DNA from: Spongilla lacustris
Taxonomy: Eukaryota > Porifera > Demospongiae > Spongillida > Spongillidae
DNA: 64,000 bases
Assembly: GCA_949361645.1 (NCBI GenBank)
Contig: OX442415.1
Location: 159,501 to 223,500 of the forward strand
Direction of reading: 5' to 3'
Shown: positions 33,240-46,187 of the stretch, one piece after another
Layout of the letters: each line of letters begins with the position of its first letter
Numbering within the stretch: position 1 is the first letter of the stretch
Made by a program: the position numbers and the translations under genes
The notes under the pieces: model-generated
Seen by the model: only the letters and a program-made list of their open reading frames with translations
What the model was told of the DNA's origin: nothing
Database searches by the model: none

Positions 33240-34520
33240 ATCTCCATCTTCTTGACTGCTTCCTCGTTTCCAATAAGTAGCAGTATGAACTTACAATAAC
33301 ATTAAAACAGGTCTGAATATGGGATCGCGGAAGCATAATCGTACCTAATTGTAACACATAGGAAGTGGAAGGAACTGTTGCAATGCTGATATGAACTTCA
33401 TTAATATGACGTCCCTCCACAGATGTTGAATCCCATGAAAGGGTTACATTATCATTATCATACAATATTTCACCAACTTGTAAGTCACTGATTATGCCTA
33501 ATTCATAGGCAAAGTAACTAACTGTACGAGGATCAGGAAGGTAATCTACAGTTACATTTCCAAGGTGCTCAAGAACGGCTTATAAATGTATAACATTACA
33601 TACACTTGATACAGGCACCTGATACTCAAGGCAAGATAATATTGTTTTACGACATGCTGTACTGTATGTTTTTTTGTCTTGTCTAGTACAGATGCATTGT
33701 GCTAAATTGTGGTTCGAATCCACATTAGCCCTTAATGCTTCATTTTCCAACTCAAGATTGTGGACCTTCTTACTTAAAATGGCATTACTTCTCTTCAGAG
33801 CACACTCTCTACTTTTGTGATATTTTTCACGAGCAGACCTCATTTTCACCTAAGAATGTTTTAATGAAACTATTTTATGCAAATTACCTGTGTTTTTTAA
33901 TAATTTGCCAACCGCTTCAAAGTGGCATCTTTTTGGTTTATCTCCTTTTAAAGATTACTTAAACGTGCACGCAAATTTCTTTCAATAGTTACTTTTCTGC
34001 TCAAAGCTTGTCTAAGTTTACGATTGTCATGTAGCTTACTTATAACGGTTTGATACTTGCGACTGAGCATCCACATTGAAATGAGTAATTCTCTTAGTTT
34101 TAGTCTCTTTATTGCAAGGAGTTCTTAATTTCAAAGAGGTTTGACAAGTATAAGTACACAGATGGTATAGCAGTGGTTTGATTAGGTAGTGGAAACTCAT
34201 CCTCTAATAGATTAACAATATCTTCCCAAACCCTTTCAAGATGCTCTTCATAATTTTTATTCTCTCCTTGACCTTCTGTATTGATGATTTTAAAGCATTA
34301 ATATTTCCACATACTCCGTCATGAATAAAAGCCACCATTTTGGCAGTTTAAAAAATGCTTTGCTGCATTAAGTTTGTATACACATGTATATGTGCACTAC
34401 CAAGCCATTTCTTATTGCTGAAACCTGTAGTGCATTGTCTGCACTGATATCACCACCAAAACCTTCAATCAACTTCTTAAAATCTTCTGCAGTCTTCATC
34501 CTAATTTGGAAAAATACACA
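33240..34520 (-). pseudogene. Degraded gene remnant, coiled coil and unknown domain
   Basis: On the minus strand several conserved-looking blocks lie in order but in changing frames: MKTAEDFKKLIEGFGGDISA (about 34,500), KMVAFIHDGVCGNINAL (about 34,340), YEEHLERVWEDIVNLLEDEF (about 34,240), then the open frame 33,849-33,580 with heptad-like KKVHNLELENEALRANV. A further block VTLSWDSTSVEGRHINEVHI lies near 33,440. The last two resemble a family of long uncharacterised proteins that I recall from hydra and sponges. Stops and shifts separate the blocks. The upstream blocks could be hAT-like, but I cannot confirm it. Confidence 0.45.
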
Positions 34521-35832
34521 CTAACAGATCGCTGCAGCATGCTAACATCTTAAAAAGGGTTACATATAGGGTTGTAAGCACACTAGAAAGTTGCACAGTC
34601 ATGCGTTAGTTCCATTTTTGCGGCAATGTACAATATGATATCTGGGGACGAGTCACTACCTGAGAAAATCTGGGGTATGCCTTGGGCATCGCCCAAAAAT
34701 TATGGTATTTTCATATATGTAGATTTATAGCAAAACTGCGTTTAGAAATGCTTCTTTTTACGGTACCTCGAATATAATGGTAGTCTTTATTTTGAGTTAA
34801 ACTTTGTTAACGCAATAAGGTTATCAAAGGTAAGAAATGTTCTTAAAAAGTTGCAAAACCATGTTACATGGGCAGTGCTTAACCATCTAATAACGTTTGA
34901 CGTCAGTTGGCTTCATGAATAGCACGTGCCATATATAAACACATAGGCTGTTGGATGACACTTTGGGCATCAACCAAAGTTCGTGAAATTTGAAATCCAT
35001 ATAGATTAAGACCTGGGGAGTACCTAAATCTGATCGGTTTCCCGTACCTCTAAAGACAAAAAAGTTCTACCAAACCTAAAGGGTACATATTTTTTCTACG
35101 CGCCAGAAATTTTGAACAAAATGTTTCAAATAAATCAGAGCTGTGTCATAGCATAGACAATGTATCGACATACCGATAAATCCAGAAACAGTCCACAACA
35201 GCCATCAAACGAACACAAACCAGCTTTTACTCGAATTTAATGCACCTGCACAATTTGCAACCCGCGTCACAATTTTTACTTAATATTGGATCACCAATTT
35301 TTCGGTACTCGTACGTGAAATATAATTACTAGTACTAATTACACTACTTAGTGTCGTCGAGTTTCTGTGAGTACCTTATTAACTATATTAAAAGTTGCTC
35401 GTTCAGTTTAAAACCACGTAACACATGCATCGATGACTCCGTGCATGCATAATTATAGAGTATTGAAACATCTGATACCCCACCGGGTTCAAACCCGCCA
35501 CATGCACTTTTCGGTAGGGGTAATCAAAATCGCTACATACATGTATTTGGGTTTATGTTCATTAGCTATTGGATTGTTCTGTTCCTGAATTTATATGCCA
35601 TCCATTACCAGCTACTGTAGCATGTCCGTTACGGAGAAACTGTTTTTTTGCTGGATTGGCTTCAATGTTATAAAAATCACCTGAGCGGGATGCAATTTGC
35701 CCAAATCATTGTCCCGTTTTTAATGACTTAATAATCGAGGTCAAATCCAGTTGCAAAACATAATTATTTTATAACGTTGTCTACATGTACGTGCAAATTG
35801 GTAAAATTAGAACTGCTTAATGCGCTGGGGTT
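34521..35832. other. Intergenic, no supported gene
   Basis: AT-rich sequence without a coding block I can support. The words CTTTGGGCATC and CTTGGGCATCGCCC (near 34,680 and 34,960) hint at an old dispersed repeat. Confidence 0.35.
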
Positions 35833-35938
35833 TGTCACGCAAAAATTGTACCGGGCGAAAATTGTACCGCCCGGTACAATTTTCGCAACCAAAATTGTAC
35901 CGCGGGCGGTACAATTTTGGTTGCGAAAAATGTACCGG
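35833..35938 (+). mobile_element. Hairpin-rich MITE copy A, left part
   Basis: Starts TGTCACGCAAAAATTGTACC and consists of back-to-back inverted words (GGTACAATTTTCGC, CAAAATTGTACC), so it can fold into nested hairpins. It is interrupted at 35,938 by the G-tract element and continues at 37,629-37,677. Copy B at 38,644-38,790 is the uninterrupted form. Confidence 0.78.
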
Positions 35939-37628
35939 TGTCACAGGCATATGCATGTGGGTCCCCCCCCCCCCCCCCCCCTATTTTGGGTCCGGGGGGA
36001 CCGATATGCCTAGGCAACTGGGTCCCCCCCCCCCCCCCCCGGACCCAAATGCCGAAAGGTAACGTTAGAAATAACATCAGGATATTAAAGTGTTAAGGGT
36101 AAAAATGTTGACAAGGCTGTTCCCCCAAGGCCGTCCTGCACGTTAGGGGTCAAATTTCCACCCGAAAGCCGAATCCGGGGTCAAATTACACCCCGGGTGC
36201 CGACCAGACACTCTTCATTTTAAAAAAACGGGCAGCCGAAAAAAATTGAACGACCTCGTCCCGAGTCCGCTTCGCGCGCCACACAAAACGCGCATATGGG
36301 TCCGGGTCATTATTTGTACATCCAGGCATCTTGGTCCGGGTAGGGGGCGGAGGGGGGGGACCGAGTTTCCTGATGCGTTTTATTTACTGGCACCGCCGGT
36401 TTTGATACGATAGACACATTTGTTGTTACTTTCTCAACGGTAAGTTAGCGTCTGCCAGCCGTTACATTTTGTAACAGCCACTCGCGATCGGCTTGCCATC
36501 TGTTTTTCTCTGTCGAAAAGTAAGGTCACTCAGTGCTTATCTTTATGGCAGACTTAGTCTGGTGCTAACTCCTGGCGTAGCATAGCAAGAGCTATTTTGA
36601 CGAGAAGTCTGCCCCAATCGTTTGAGTAGCCTATGTCTGAAACATTGGTTAGGCTTAGGTACTTTGTGGTAGTCTGTAATTAATTAGTTATTATTTAGTG
36701 TGTTTTTATTGTGTAATTTTTATGATACGATAAATAAATAAATAAATATGTTGAGCATATACAAACAATGAATGGGTCATGTTCAAGCAGTATACACAAC
36801 TGTTTCTTCGTATCATACAGGACTTAACTTGATGATTGACCTGTCGATCGCAATGCAATTTTGAGACACGCTAGGAAACTATATATCAGTCTGCATGTGC
36901 TCAGCCGGGTAATACATACATCTGTCAAAACATAGGCTTGTATCAAGGGCTCCGGAGGCAACGTAGATCATTACATCAACCAGCCCTCCCGCGCGAGACG
37001 CAGAAGCTTTCAGTGCAGTGCATGGAATATTTCTACATGAAAGCCACATGCAGTTTCAGAACAAAATCAGTGCTTCCGACAGCACTATAATAAGTACACA
37101 GTTTTGAAGTCACAAGCAAACCATTGTTATTGAACGGCATATACCATTCAACGAGCGATATACAATGGACGGGGAATCAGTAGCTCGTAGTCCCCATGCA
37201 TATCAATTGTTGTGCCGTTCAATAACAAAGTAGGTACTCAATGCAATCGATTGTTAACCGCTATGGATATTAATTAGTTGGGGTACGCAGGGTAGGTGGG
37301 CATACGCCCCCTCCCCCCTCCCCCCCCCCCCCCCCCCCCCTTTGCGTCTCATCGAGCTTTCTCTGTAAAATGGTCACGAGCTTTCTCTGTAAAATGTTTA
37401 TACATAAGTATATATTTTGCTACTACTAACAGGCAGCTGGGTCCGGGGGGGACCATGCAGGTTGCCTAGGCATTTGGGTCCAGGATAATTAATTTTTTAC
37501 ATCTAGGCACCCCGGACCCACTTGCCTAGGCAACTGGGTCCGGGGGGGACCCAGTTGCCTAGGCATATGGGTCCCCTCGGACCCAAAATGGGGGGGGGGG
37601 GGGGGGGGGGACCCGTATGCCTATGACA
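35939..37628. mobile_element. 1.69-kb element with about 100-bp TIRs containing G/C runs
   Basis: The ends are TGTCACAGGCATATGC and the reverse complement of GTATGCCTATGACA. Each end carries homopolymer C or G runs of about 15-22 bp and GCCTAGGCAACTGGGTCC. CCGG flanks both sides (35,935-35,938 and 37,629-37,632), and copy B of the host MITE shows a single CCGG at the empty site. The interior has no convincing open frame; it holds a short ATAA microsatellite (about 36,730) and further C-runs near 37,320. Confidence 0.8.
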
Positions 37629-37677
37629 CCGGCCTTGCCAAAAGTGCACCGCGGGTAGTGAGAAAGGACCGTTAGCT
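37629..37677 (+). mobile_element. Hairpin-rich MITE copy A, right part
   Basis: CCGGCCTTGCCAAAAGTGCA followed by GTAGTGAGAAAGGACCGTTAGCT matches the end of copy B, so it completes copy A after the nested insertion. Confidence 0.75.
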
Positions 37678-38158
37678 ATAAATAGGATGTCGGATTACGT
37701 ATTCTGCAGTTTAATACGTGTTGTATACACAGTTCGCTGAAAGAAAAACTTGAACCTACAGTTATATATAGTTGGTAATTCTGACACAATAGTGCACTTC
37801 ACTGAGCATAACATGCGTCGGTATTGTAGGTGCGTGCAATACATTCCAAAGTAGCTATTTATTTGCCAACATATCCAGCCACTATGAATATGTTAGGCGA
37901 ATGTAATAATATAAACTCAATGTACATGTGACGAGGAATTTGATAACAGATATAGTCAATTAATACCTAGCCAATTATATTTGCACACAAAAAAACAACA
38001 CCCTATTAGTCTGTTAAGCGTTAAATGAATATTTATACCAAATTTAGAAAGTGCATGTCATTTGAACAATGACCATATAGGCAAATTGCAATAAATAATG
38101 AGTTGCATCGAAATGCAGCAGACATGCTTATATCAGTTAAAAAGCTTAGCACCAATAG

Positions 38159-38517
38159 CAGGCCCGTAGACAAGGGCCCCCTCCCCCAGTTGGGTACCCC
38201 TTTTAATTTTATGTACAAGGGTTGTATCGCTCTGTACACGAAGCATATTGGTACAGTACCGTCCAGAGCCTATACATACATGTACATGTATGTACATGTA
38301 GTACATACGTGAGGATAAATAATAATAATCATTAATTTCCTGGGATATTGGGGCTCTGCCCCAGACTCCGGTTTGGGAGCATACAGCGCTCCCCCATACC
38401 CCCTAGCTGTTGCAAGAGGGGGGTCCACCCCCTTTGCACCCTCCCATCCATTTAGCCCCCCCCCCCCCCCCTCCCCTTCCCCAGTTTTTCAACTTGGTCC
38501 TGCATGCTACGCGCCTG
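38159..38517. mobile_element. Possible hAT-like MITE
   Basis: Ends CAGGCCCGTAG and CTACGCGCCTG are imperfect 11-bp inverted repeats, and a C-run sits near the right end. I see no clear 8-bp duplication, so the call is tentative. Confidence 0.35.
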
Positions 38518-38643
38518 TATATAGATAATTATATTTATAATTTATAATTATAATTACGTATATAATACGCAATTCAGCAAGGACATCAAATATTCCTTTG
38601 CCAGACGCCAGGTCTAACGGACAACTTACTTCTAGCAGGTTAA

Positions 38644-38790
38644 AGCTAACGGTACTTTCTCACTACACGGTACACTTTTGGCAAGGCCGGTACACTTTTC
38701 GCAACTAAAAGTGTACCGGGCGGTACAATTTTGGTTGCGAAAAGTGTACCGGCCGATACAATTTTCGCCCGGTACAATTTTTGCGTGACA
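38644..38790 (-). mobile_element. Hairpin-rich MITE copy B (intact)
   Basis: The reverse complement runs from TGTCACGCAAAAATTGTACC to GAAAGTACCGTTAGCT. It is the undisturbed version of copy A and shows the empty CCGG site used by the 1.69-kb element. Confidence 0.8.
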
Positions 38791-39309
38791 GGTTTAGGTC
38801 GCGGATCGACGAAAATACATGCTATCCCATGGCCACCTGAGCTGAGGCAAGCTATTACTTTTAAGTAAATCACTAAATTAATGACTGAGATGGTTGAGCA
38901 GTCAGATATCTATGATAAAATACAATTCATGCGAAATAAGTTACACAACCATCGATATATCCCTTGCTGGACCGATAAGACCTAGGATAATATTTTGCGG
39001 AAGGATAGAATTTTTCGTGACAGTACTCTAACAGGATTTTGAAGTAGATCTATACGGTGCGCAGCATAGCTCGAGATTAAACACGAGCCATTTAAATTTC
39101 TCCACAGGGAAAAACGCTTCGAATTAATTTTTAAAATCCTCTGTAAAATCAGTGTGTTAATTTGTGTGTGATTTTTTTATACATGTTCAATCACGTATAC
39201 ATTGTTTGTATACATGTATACATACATGTATATACGTTATGATGCCTGTGTTTTGTGGGGGCGGAGGGGGTGGGCCTACTCTACGGTATACATTTCCATC
39301 CAGTGGGCC

Positions 39310-39318
39310 TATATAAAG
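39310..39318 (+). promoter_or_regulatory. TATA box upstream of the cathepsin-like gene
   Basis: TATATAAAG lies 35-43 bp before the ATG at 39,353. At normal TATA spacing, transcription would begin near 39,340 and give a very short 5' leader. Confidence 0.5.
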
Positions 39319-39352
39319 CAAGCAGCGTCGCTTGTGAGTGCCGCATACAGGG

Positions 39353-40351
<999 letters not shown>

Positions 40352-40663
40352 AGATGCATGCAGCACTGTAATCGCAGCATGGAATGTATACTGAGATATA
40401 TAACTGCCTGACTTTCCTTTAATGGTGCATATCTTTAGTCCTTTTTATATTACTAGATGCTAGTCGCAGCTTTGCAAGCATTTTTTTTTCCATATATACC
40501 ATTAATGGCTTATATGCCGGTACCTACTACAGATAATTTATTAGCGCGCTATGCAATGCTCGCAGTGACGGAGCCTATAAACTGCTCCGCTGCTGCACGT
40601 TACAAAAAGAGCTGGTACGGACGCAGAGCGACAGTTCTTGCGTGAGGAGGTCATGGTGGTGGC
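40352..40663. other. Downstream of cathepsin copy, no supported gene
   Basis: A 62-residue open frame at 40,457-40,645 has no domain. Nothing else is seen. Confidence 0.35.
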
Positions 40664-41351
40664 CAGTGGCGAGGTGGCCGGGGGGCAGGGGGGGCAATTG
40701 CCCCCCCAGCTGGCCTTAAAAAGGGGGCGCCAAAATGACGATAGGGGCGCACCAGCCGCCAAGCAAATTACATGAAATGTGCTTAATTAAGATGACTATT
40801 AATGTAGTATAGAGTCATAATGCTGGGGACGAGTTCATCAGTAGCGAACGTCGGCGATCAGAGGAAAGAAGGCGGGATTTCACCCCACGTGATAGATATT
40901 TATAGCATTTGTTACATAATAGTACGGTTACGTAGGTAAACAATCCAAGTACATTGCTCTATAGTTGTAAATAGTTCCGGCCAAAATTTCGACTTGACTG
41001 ATGTCATGAGATCTAATCGGCTACGTGTTAACTGCTACCAGTTTTGTTATTGTTATCGTGCTGCTCGAACAGAGGGCACTATTTATTGGTGTTGATTGCC
41101 TTAGTTTCCAATACAATCTGTGGAAAATTTAGAACGCGCACCACAAAAATTTTCGCGCGCTTCGCGCGAGACCCTCCCTTTCATCAGTTTTCATGTGGAA
41201 CCCACCCCCTCCTTGCCGAAATCCTGCATAACAAGATAAGAAATTTTGACAGAAAGGCGGCATGTCTGTTTGTGTGTGTGTGGGGGGGGAGGGGGGGCGG
41301 CAGTCTGTGTATTTGCCCCCCCCCAGGGACAGACAAGCCACCTCGCCACTG
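40664..41351. mobile_element. hAT-type non-autonomous element with 8-bp duplication
   Basis: The ends CAGTGGCGAGGTGGC and GCCACCTCGCCACTG are perfect 15-bp inverted repeats. GTGGTGGC is present immediately on both sides (40,656-40,663 and 41,352-41,359), the 8-bp target duplication typical of hAT elements. Inner parts have G and C tracts near both ends. No transposase frame is visible in the 688 bp. Confidence 0.85.
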
Positions 41352-41798
41352 GTGGTGGCGCGACCTGCTACACCACTGCTGCTTTTGTGGTGCGGTCGCC
41401 TGGAGTGCGCAGGTGAAAGCTGACACCACTGCGCAGACTGCCACTGCGGTAGGTACTAGCTACAGACTAGCTCTCCTGGTAGGTGGTACGTGTGTGCCAC
41501 CTATGTGTCCTCTCATCACTCGGTACGTGCAGTGCAATAGCTACACGTACAGTGCGCGCAGTTGAGCTACTAACGCGACATATAATGACGTTATGGTGCC
41601 TACACGTGCACGTATCCCGAGGACTATTGGTTAAAATCTGCCGCTGTACGTATTACGCAGCAAATGTTCGATGCATGTGTATAACGTTCGCCGAGCACCA
41701 CACCTGCACGCCTGCATGGCTGAACATCAAAGGACCAACCGCTGTGTCAACACGACGCATTGGCGATAAGATGTCTGGTCATGTTATTAATACAGAGC
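41352..41798. other. Spacer before the giant inverted repeat, no supported gene
   Basis: Open frames reading through 41,483-41,953 have no recognisable domain and run into the inverted repeat. Confidence 0.35.
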
Positions 41799-43433
41799 TT
41801 TTCACACCTCGCACATCAGCAAAAATAATTATTTCACCAGAAGTTGTAGAAACTGTTAGCTTTCATAAGCAAACGCTATCGATCACTCCCGCTAGCCATA
41901 TAACAATTTCACTGTTTACACACGCCTGCACCTTGGGATATCAATGCAATTAGCATGTACAAACTTTGTTACCACCCCCCAAAACACGCACCCCTCCATC
42001 ACCACTGCACCCCTCCATCACCACTGTACCCCTCCATCACCACTGCACCCCTCCATCACCACTGCACCCCTCCATCCACTGTACCCCTCCATCACCATTG
42101 CACCCCTCCATCCACTGTACCCCTTCATCACCACTGCACTATTGCAACACGTAGATGGATATGGTGATTTGATATGACAAATGTGCTAATATGGTACCAT
42201 ACACTTTGTAGCTGCAGCATTTCATTCAAAAATGGGATATCAGAAAATGCTTTATATTTAGGACAGCTTTGCCAACCATTCATACGGAGATCACAGATCA
42301 ATTGTGTTCAGGTCTCTGGCTCATTGAGGCAGATGGACATTGCGGACAAATGTCTGTGGAGTACTATCAGGTTAGGCTGGCTGCCACAGGGATTTAAGCT
42401 ACATGTAATACTGCTTCTTTGTATGTGTAGGAACCATATACACTTGTGCGTATGCATCTGTGCATGTACATAAAGTTAGCCATGTGCCTATAAGTATATT
42501 GTACGCATGGTAGACATCTGGCTTCATGTAAACATGCCTTTACCCTCTTTGTGGTGCCTACTCATGTTGTACAGGTTACCTCTTCACTTAAATTTGTATT
42601 ACTTGAGCCAGTTTGCTTAGTTCAGCCTTTTGATTTCACTGTGCCACTGTGTACACCTGTAATATAACACCCAGCGAATGCAGAACGCAACCATCTCCAT
42701 TGATTTGCTAAAGTACTGTCTTGTCAGGTGGAAAATGAGCAAACTGCAAAGCACACACATCGACACGATGCTATAAAATAGGTGTGGATAGCACCATTAT
42801 CACAGCTTTGGTTCAGCATACTAAGTACTTACATGTACTGAGGCAATCACAGACGATATCAGGATACCGGCCGATAACATACACTTGCTATTGTACAAGG
42901 TCCTGGCCATGCAGGGAGAGATTACGTGTGTAACTGGGTTATCAGGCACATAGCTAGCAGTTCATAGGCTAACCTTTACACTGGCAGTGTCTTCAATTGC
43001 ACGACGAATTGATTTCAAATGCTCATCTTTGCAATTAATTGCAGGATGGTACTAACTAAGGTAAGAAAAACAGCTAGTCACCATTACCCAGTACGTACAA
43101 ACTAATGCATGGTGTCTCGTCCCACCGTACAGGCAAAAGCCACGAAAACGCTGTTGTGCACGTTTAAATCTTCACTTCAGCTAAATGTAATCAGCATGAC
43201 GACATTTCGTGCTCTGTGGCCGGATCCCGTGTGGCTAGCTCACGAAGAACTGTGGTCATGTTGAAGACGCCATATAGCGACCACTTGCACTATACATTTA
43301 TTCACTTGCCTCATAGTTTCACACATATGATTCCAAATTTCAGCGACTGTAGGCAGTGCGGTGTGTAGCCCGTTACTGCAGCGGCCACATGCAGTAAACA
43401 TTATAAAAAGGTGCTCATTCATTAGAAATATCG
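41799..43433 (+). repeat. Left arm of a 3.6-kb near-perfect inverted repeat
   Basis: From TTTTCACACCTCGCACATCAGC at the outer edge to GGTGCTC...AGAAATATCG at the centre, the arm pairs along its length with 43,447-45,416. It includes a CCCTCCATCACCACTGCA minisatellite (41,988-42,140) and a diverged piece of the 960-bp unit (42,153-42,480). Confidence 0.9.
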
Positions 43434-44980
43434 TGGTCCGAGTCCCGATTTCTGGTGGAAGAGCACCTTTTACATGCCTGTGAATTTACAGTGGCAGAAA
43501 GTACAGTCATCCTCTGCCTACAGTCGTTGAACTTTAGAATCATATGTATGAAACTATGAGGCAAGTGAATAAATGCAAAGTGCACGTGGTCGCTATATGG
43601 CGTCTTCAACATGACCCCAGTTCTTCGTGATCTAGCCACAGGGATCCGGCCACAGAGCACGAACTGTCGCCATGCTGATTACATTTAGCTGAAGTGAAGA
43701 TTTAAACCTGCGCAACAGCGTTTTCGTGGCTTTGTCTACACGCAGTGGGACGAGACACCATGCATTAGTTTGTACATACCGGGTAATGGTGACTAGCTGT
43801 TTTTCTTACCTTGGTTAGTACCATCCTGCAATTAATTGCAAAGATGAGCATTTGAAATCAATTCTTTGTGCATTTGAAGACACTACCAGTGTAAAGGTTA
43901 GCCTATGAACAGCTAGCTATGTGCATGATAACCCAGTTACACACGTAATCTCCCTGCATGGCCAGGACCTTGTACAATAGCAAGTGTATGTTATCGGCCG
44001 GTATCCTGATATCGTCTGTGATTGCCTCAGTACATGTAAGTACTTAGTATGCTGAACCAAAGCTGTGATAATGGTGCTATCCACACCTATTTTATAGCAT
44101 CCTCCAACATGTCGTGTCGATGTGTGTGCTTTGCAGTTTGCTCGTTTTCCATCTGACAAGACAGTACTTTAGCAAGTTAATGGAGATGGTTGCGTTCTGC
44201 ATTCGCTGGGTGTTATATTACAGGTGTAAACAGTGGCACAGTGAAATCAAAAGGCTGAACTAAGCAAACTGGCTCAAGTAATACAATTTTAAGTGAAGAG
44301 GTAACCTGTACAACATGAGTAGGCACCACAAAGAGGGTAAAGGCATGTTTACATGAAGCCAGATGTCTACCATGCGTACAATATACTTATAGGCACATGG
44401 CTAACTTTATGTACATGCACAGATGCATACGCACAAGTGTATATGGTTCCTACACATACAAAGAAGCAGCATTACATGTAGCTTATATCCCCATGGCAGC
44501 CAGCCTAACCAGATCGTACTAAATAGACATTTGTCCACAATGTCCATCTGCCTCAATGAGCCAGAGACCTGAACACAATTGATCTGTGATCTCCGTATGA
44601 ATGGTTGGCAAAGCTGTCCTAAATATAAAGCATTTTCTGATATCCTATATATGAATGAAATGCTGCAGCTACAAAGTGTATGGTACCATAACACATTTGT
44701 CCTATCAAATCACCATATCCATCTATACGTGTTGCAATAGTGCAGTGGTGATGAAGGGTACAGTGGTGATGGAGGGGTACAGTGGTGATGGAGGGGTACA
44801 GTGGTGATGGAGGGTACAGTGGTGATGGAGGGGTGCAGTGGTGATGGAGGGGTACAGTGGTGATGGAGGGTGCAGTGGTGATGGAGGGGTGCAGTGGTGA
44901 TGGAGGGGTGCAGTGGTGATGGAGGGGTGCAGTGGTGATGGAGGGGTGCATGTTTTGGGGGGTGGTAGCAAAGTTTGTAC

Positions 44981-45261
44981 AGTTCACCTACCCTTACATC
45001 AACCTACCCTCATATCAACCTGCCCTATTCATAGCGATTTTAGGCTAGGGTTTTGTGTTTCCTGAGATCGCCTAAGCCAACTGCTAATGAGATTTAATTC
45101 TTGATAGAATCCTTTCACAAAGTGAATCTCTTAGCTGTGGTCGCTAGGAACACAAAACCCTAGCCTAATATCACTATGAATAGGGCATATTTGCCCATTA
45201 TTTACTTTACCCTCATATCAACCCCGTGGTATGCATGGGTTGATATGAGGGTAGGGACACT
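44981..45261. mobile_element. 281-bp TIR element with GTAC duplication
   Basis: Present only in the right arm. Ends share AGT and CCTACCCT...ATCAACC in inverted orientation. GTAC flanks it on both sides (44,977-44,980 and 45,262-45,265), and the left arm at about 41,955 keeps a single GTAC. It carries a smaller TIR element inside. Confidence 0.8.
45021..45187. mobile_element. 167-bp MITE nested in the 281-bp element
   Basis: The ends GCCCTATTCATAG and CTATGAATAGGGC continue into about 40 bp of inverted repeat, including GGCTAGGGTTTTGTG. No coding sequence. Confidence 0.78.
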
Positions 45262-45726
45262 GTACATGCTAATTGCATTGATATCCCAAGGTGCAGGCGC
45301 GTGTAAACAGTGAATATTATTATATGGCTAGTGGGAGTGATCGATAGGGTTTGCTTATGAAAGCTACAACATCTGGTGAATACAATTATTTTTGCTGATG
45401 TGCGAGGTGTGAAAAGTACGGATGTGTGTGCCGCTACTGTACCCCCATGTTGCCATGTGCCCATGTTATCAATATCCCATGTTCCCATGCAGTGGGCACC
45501 AATCCGCATCACACCTGTGTACAATTCGTCAGTATCAAGGTACTGTGTGATACTTGTGTGTGTGTTACCAATTAACCTGCATGGCTTGTTTAACAGATGC
45601 CCTTCACACATTCAGATGTTAATAAAGGTGTGTGTATGTGTGTGTGTGGTGTGTATGTTGTGTGTTGTGTGTGTGGTGTGGTGTGTGTGTGCCTGTCCTT
45701 TCCTAATCTCATATAAATCACTTCAG

Positions 45727-45804
45727 AATGCTCTCCTCGCTGTGATCTCATGGTTCTCTGAGGTTGTGAGGGTGAGGAAGTGGGCGGAGTCCAACATGCT
45801 GCTC
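45727..45804 (+). pseudogene. Duplicated exon of a leishmanolysin-like gene
   Basis: A splice acceptor (TCACTTCAG) precedes and a donor (CTC then GTGAGG) follows an open segment reading LLAVISWFSEVVRVRKWAES and ending NMLL. It matches the minus-strand exon at 54,969-55,049 apart from a few substitutions and one missing codon. The downstream intron begins with the same GGTTGCTATGGATTATGTTA minisatellite as the other copy. No further exons of the gene follow on this strand before or after the Tigger element, so this copy looks truncated. Confidence 0.65.
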
Positions 45805-45814
45805 GTGAGGTGAG

Positions 45815-46187
45815 TGGGGTGTATGGTGACCCTGGTTGCTATGGATTGTCACCTGGTTGCTATGGATTATGTTACCTGGTTGCTATGGATTATGTTACTT
45901 GGTTGCTATGGATTATATTACATGTTTGCTAAGGATTATACTACATGGTTGCTATGGATTATGTTACCTGGTTACTGCCTGGAGTATACTGGAGTGTACT
46001 GCCTGGAGTATACTACAGTATACTGCCAGGAGTATACTGGAGGTATACAGGAGTATACTGGAGGTATACTGCCTGAATATACTAGAGTATACTGCCTGGA
46101 GTATACTTGAGTATACTAGAGTATACTGCCTGGAGTATACTGGAGTGTACTGCCTGGAGCATACTGCCTGGAGTATACTGCCTGGAG
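45815..46187. repeat. Two adjoining minisatellites
   Basis: About 45,826-45,970 is built from GGTTGCTATGGATTATGTTA plus CCT. About 45,968-46,187 is built from GCCTGGAGTATACTGGAGTA. The second continues at 51,113 beyond the Tigger insertion. Confidence 0.85.

Larger units (their letters stand above)
43447..45416 (-). repeat. Right arm of the 3.6-kb inverted repeat
   Basis: Reverse complement of the left arm. The central spacer is only about 13 bp (TGGTCCGAGTCCC). The arm holds the same minisatellite (about 44,738-44,950) and 960-unit piece (about 44,400-44,735), with small indels, and one extra 281-bp insertion at 44,981-45,261. Confidence 0.9.

Noticed and set aside
35777..36077. Open frames with poly-proline or poly-glycine
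   Set aside because: They read through C/G homopolymer runs and MITE hairpins, with no protein support.
38159..38517. Firm hAT assignment of a CAGGCCCGTAG-ended repeat
   Set aside because: The TIRs are imperfect and I could not find an 8-bp duplication, so it is only listed as tentative.
41944..42177. Proline/histidine-rich open frames
   Set aside because: Translation of the CCCTCCATCACCACTGCA minisatellite in the palindrome arms.
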